Shown here one piece after another: positions 62,235-64,000 of a DNA stretch of 64,000 bases. Every line of letters starts with the position of its first letter. Position 1 is the first letter of the stretch. The notes under the pieces were generated by a model. The model ran no database searches and had not been told where the DNA came from. It saw only the letters and a list, made by a program, of their open reading frames with translations. Origin of the DNA: Doryteuthis pealeii (lineage: Eukaryota; Mollusca; Cephalopoda; Myopsida; Loliginidae); contig CM042152.1 in the NCBI GenBank assembly GCA_023376005.1, positions 82,628,969 to 82,692,968 of the forward strand, read 5' to 3'. Both the position numbers and the translations under genes were made by a program.

Positions 62235-64000
62235 TTTCTTGAAATTTCTGCATGTGTTTCTAGAGCATGAAGCAAATTTCTGCATGTGTTTCTAGAGGAT
62301 GAAGCAAATTTCTGCATGTGTTTCTAGAGGATGAAGCACATTTCTGCATGTGTTTCTAGAGGATGAAGCAAATTTCTACATGTGTTTCTAGAGGATGAAG
62401 CAAAATTTCTGCATGTGTTTCTAGAGGATGAAGCAAATTTCTACATGTGTTTCTAAGGATGAAGCAAATTTCTGCATGTGTTTCTAGAGGATGAAGCAAA
62501 TTTCTACATGTATTTCTAGAGGATGAAGCAAATTTCTGCATGTGTTTCTAGAGGATGAAGCAAATTTCTACATGTGTTTCTAGAGGATGAAGCAAATTTC
62601 TGCATGTGTTTCTAGAGGATGAAGCAAATTTCTACATGTGTTTCTAGAGCATGAAGCAAAATTTCTGCATGTGTTTCTAGAGGATGAAGCAAATTTCTGC
62701 ATGTGTTTCTAGAGCATGAAGCAAATTTCTACATGAGTTTCTAGAGGATGAAGCAAATTTCTACATGTGTTTCTAGAGGATGAAGCAAATTTCTGCATGT
62801 GTTTCTAGAGGATGAAGCAAATTTCTACATGTGTTTCTAGAGCATGAAGCAAATTTCTGCATGTGTTTCTAGAGGATGAAGCAAATTTCTGCATGTGTTT
62901 CTAGAGGATGAAGCAAATTTCTGCATGTGTTTCTAGAGCATGAAGCAAATTCTGCATGTGTTTCTAGAGCATAAGCAAATTTCTGCATGTGTTTCTAGAG
63001 GATATGAAGCAAATTTCTACATGTGTTTCTAGAGGCATGAAGCAAATTTCTACATGTGTTTCTAGAGCATGAAGCAAATTTCTGCATGTGTTTCTAGAGG
63101 ATGAAGCAAATTTCTGCATGTGTTTCTAGAGCATGAAGCAAATTTCTACATGTGTTTCTAGAGCATGAAGCAAATTTCTACATGTGTTTCTAGAGGATGA
63201 AGCAAATTTCTGCATGTGTTTCTGATGAAGCAAATTTCTACATGTGTTTTCTAGAGCATGAAGCAAATTTCTGCATGTGTTTCTAGAGGATGAAGCAAAT
63301 TTCTACATGTGTTTCTAGAGCATGAAGCAAATTTCTGCATGTGTTTCTAGAGCATGAAGCAAAATTTCTACATGTGTTTTCTAGAGGATGAAGCAAATTT
63401 CTGCATGTGTTTCTAGAGGATGAAGCAAATTTCTACATGTGTTTCTAGAGCATGAAGCAAATTTCTGCATGTGTTTCTAGAGGATGAAGCAAATTTCTGC
63501 AGTTTATGAAGCAAATTTCTGCATGTGTTTCTAGAGCATGAAGCAAATTTCTACATGTGTTTCTAGAGCATGAAGCAAATTTCTGCATGTGTTTCTAGAG
63601 GATGAAGCAAATTTCTGCATGTGTTTCTAGAGCATGAAGCAAATTCTGCATGTGTTTCTAGAGCATGAAGCAAATTTCTGCATGTGTTTTCTAGAGCATG
63701 AAGCAAATTTTCTGAAGCAAATTTCTATGGTTTCTAGAGCATGAAGCAAATTTCTGCATGTGTTTCTATGAAGTAGAGATGAAGCAAATTTCTCAACATG
63801 TGTTTCTAGAGATGAAGCAAATTTCTGCATGTGTTTCTAGAGCATGAAGCAAATTTCTACATGTGTTTCTAGAGCATGAAGAGCATGAAGCAAATTTCTG
63901 CATGTGTTTCTAGAGGATGAAGCAAATTTCTGCATGTGTTTCTAGAGCATGAAGCAAATTTCTGCATGTGTTTCTAGAGCATGAAGCAAATTTCTGCATG
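62235..64000 (+). repeat. 32-bp minisatellite, open at the window edge
   Basis: At least 1.75 kb (about 55 units) of GAAGCAAATTTCTGCATG plus TGTTTCTAGAGGAT. Two sites vary between units, G/A in TGCATG/TACATG and G/C in GAGGAT/GAGCAT, with occasional single-base indels and truncated units toward the right. The array continues past the last base. A 32-base period and stops in all frames make coding unlikely. Confidence 0.97.

Noticed and set aside
62235..64000. CRISPR-like array
   Set aside because: The 32-bp units are contiguous with no unique spacers, and the rest of the window is clearly eukaryotic.

Overview
The window looks like intergenic, repeat-dense DNA from an invertebrate animal. 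The base is AT-rich, with long (TA)n, (CA)n, (GA)n and (ATT)n tracts and TTAGGG-type telomere-like repeats. Retroelements of at least three LINE lineages, tRNA-derived SINEs, Helitrons, foldback elements and solo LTRs are present, and one gene-like exon has a clear splice acceptor. A mollusc or other lophotrochozoan is my best guess from the repeat mix and from the glycosyltransferase family, but nothing here fixes the taxon. No prokaryotic operon, CRISPR array, rRNA or convincing functional tRNA gene was seen.

The only intact host-gene candidate is a 384-codon terminal exon on the minus strand (49029-50183). It encodes a type II membrane protein that resembles the fucosyltransferase-like GT-B glycosyltransferases. 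A second copy lies 20 kb away on the plus strand (27466-28657). That copy is broken by two single-base deletions and carries an in-frame 36-bp tandem duplication. The two sit in a roughly 2-kb inverted duplication (26241-29121 and 48817-50771). The intact copy preserves the empty sites of two insertions found in the broken copy: a 639-bp Helitron placed exactly between A and T in the presumed intron, and a 247-bp element with 12-bp target duplications.

Layout. 1-5 kb: AT-rich DNA with foldback elements and repeat fragments. 5.1-7.8 kb: a decayed LINE (minus) split by an 832-bp solo LTR with 5-bp target duplications. 8.5-16.2 kb: LTR-like promoters, SINEs (one with a complete hammerhead-ribozyme fold) and a 29-bp minisatellite. 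16.6-19 kb: a mariner-type MITE array and two nested LINE copies with a restriction-like endonuclease. 19-26 kb: dispersed repeats. 26.2-30.2 kb: duplication A and a third restriction-endonuclease LINE copy beside a large (ATT)n block. 30.4-34.2 kb: the best-preserved LINE (AP endonuclease, reverse transcriptase, C-terminal zinc finger), still frameshifted. 34.4-48.8 kb: LTR, SINE cluster, 5'-truncated LINE tails, microsatellites, a telomere-repeat palindrome, RNase H LINE remnants and a second Helitron. 48.8-50.8 kb: duplication B with the intact exon. 51-64 kb: palindromes, several tandem arrays, two divergent remnants of an unrecognised protein family, AT-rich DNA, and a 32-bp minisatellite running off the right edge.

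The elements appear to interact as autonomous drivers and passengers. A multicopy non-coding family (called S1 here) shares its 3' tail with the RNase H LINE. The restriction-endonuclease LINE copies end in, and often begin against, AAT/ATT microsatellites. The 12-bp-TSD foldback element carries a hammerhead-like motif of the kind known from Penelope-like elements.
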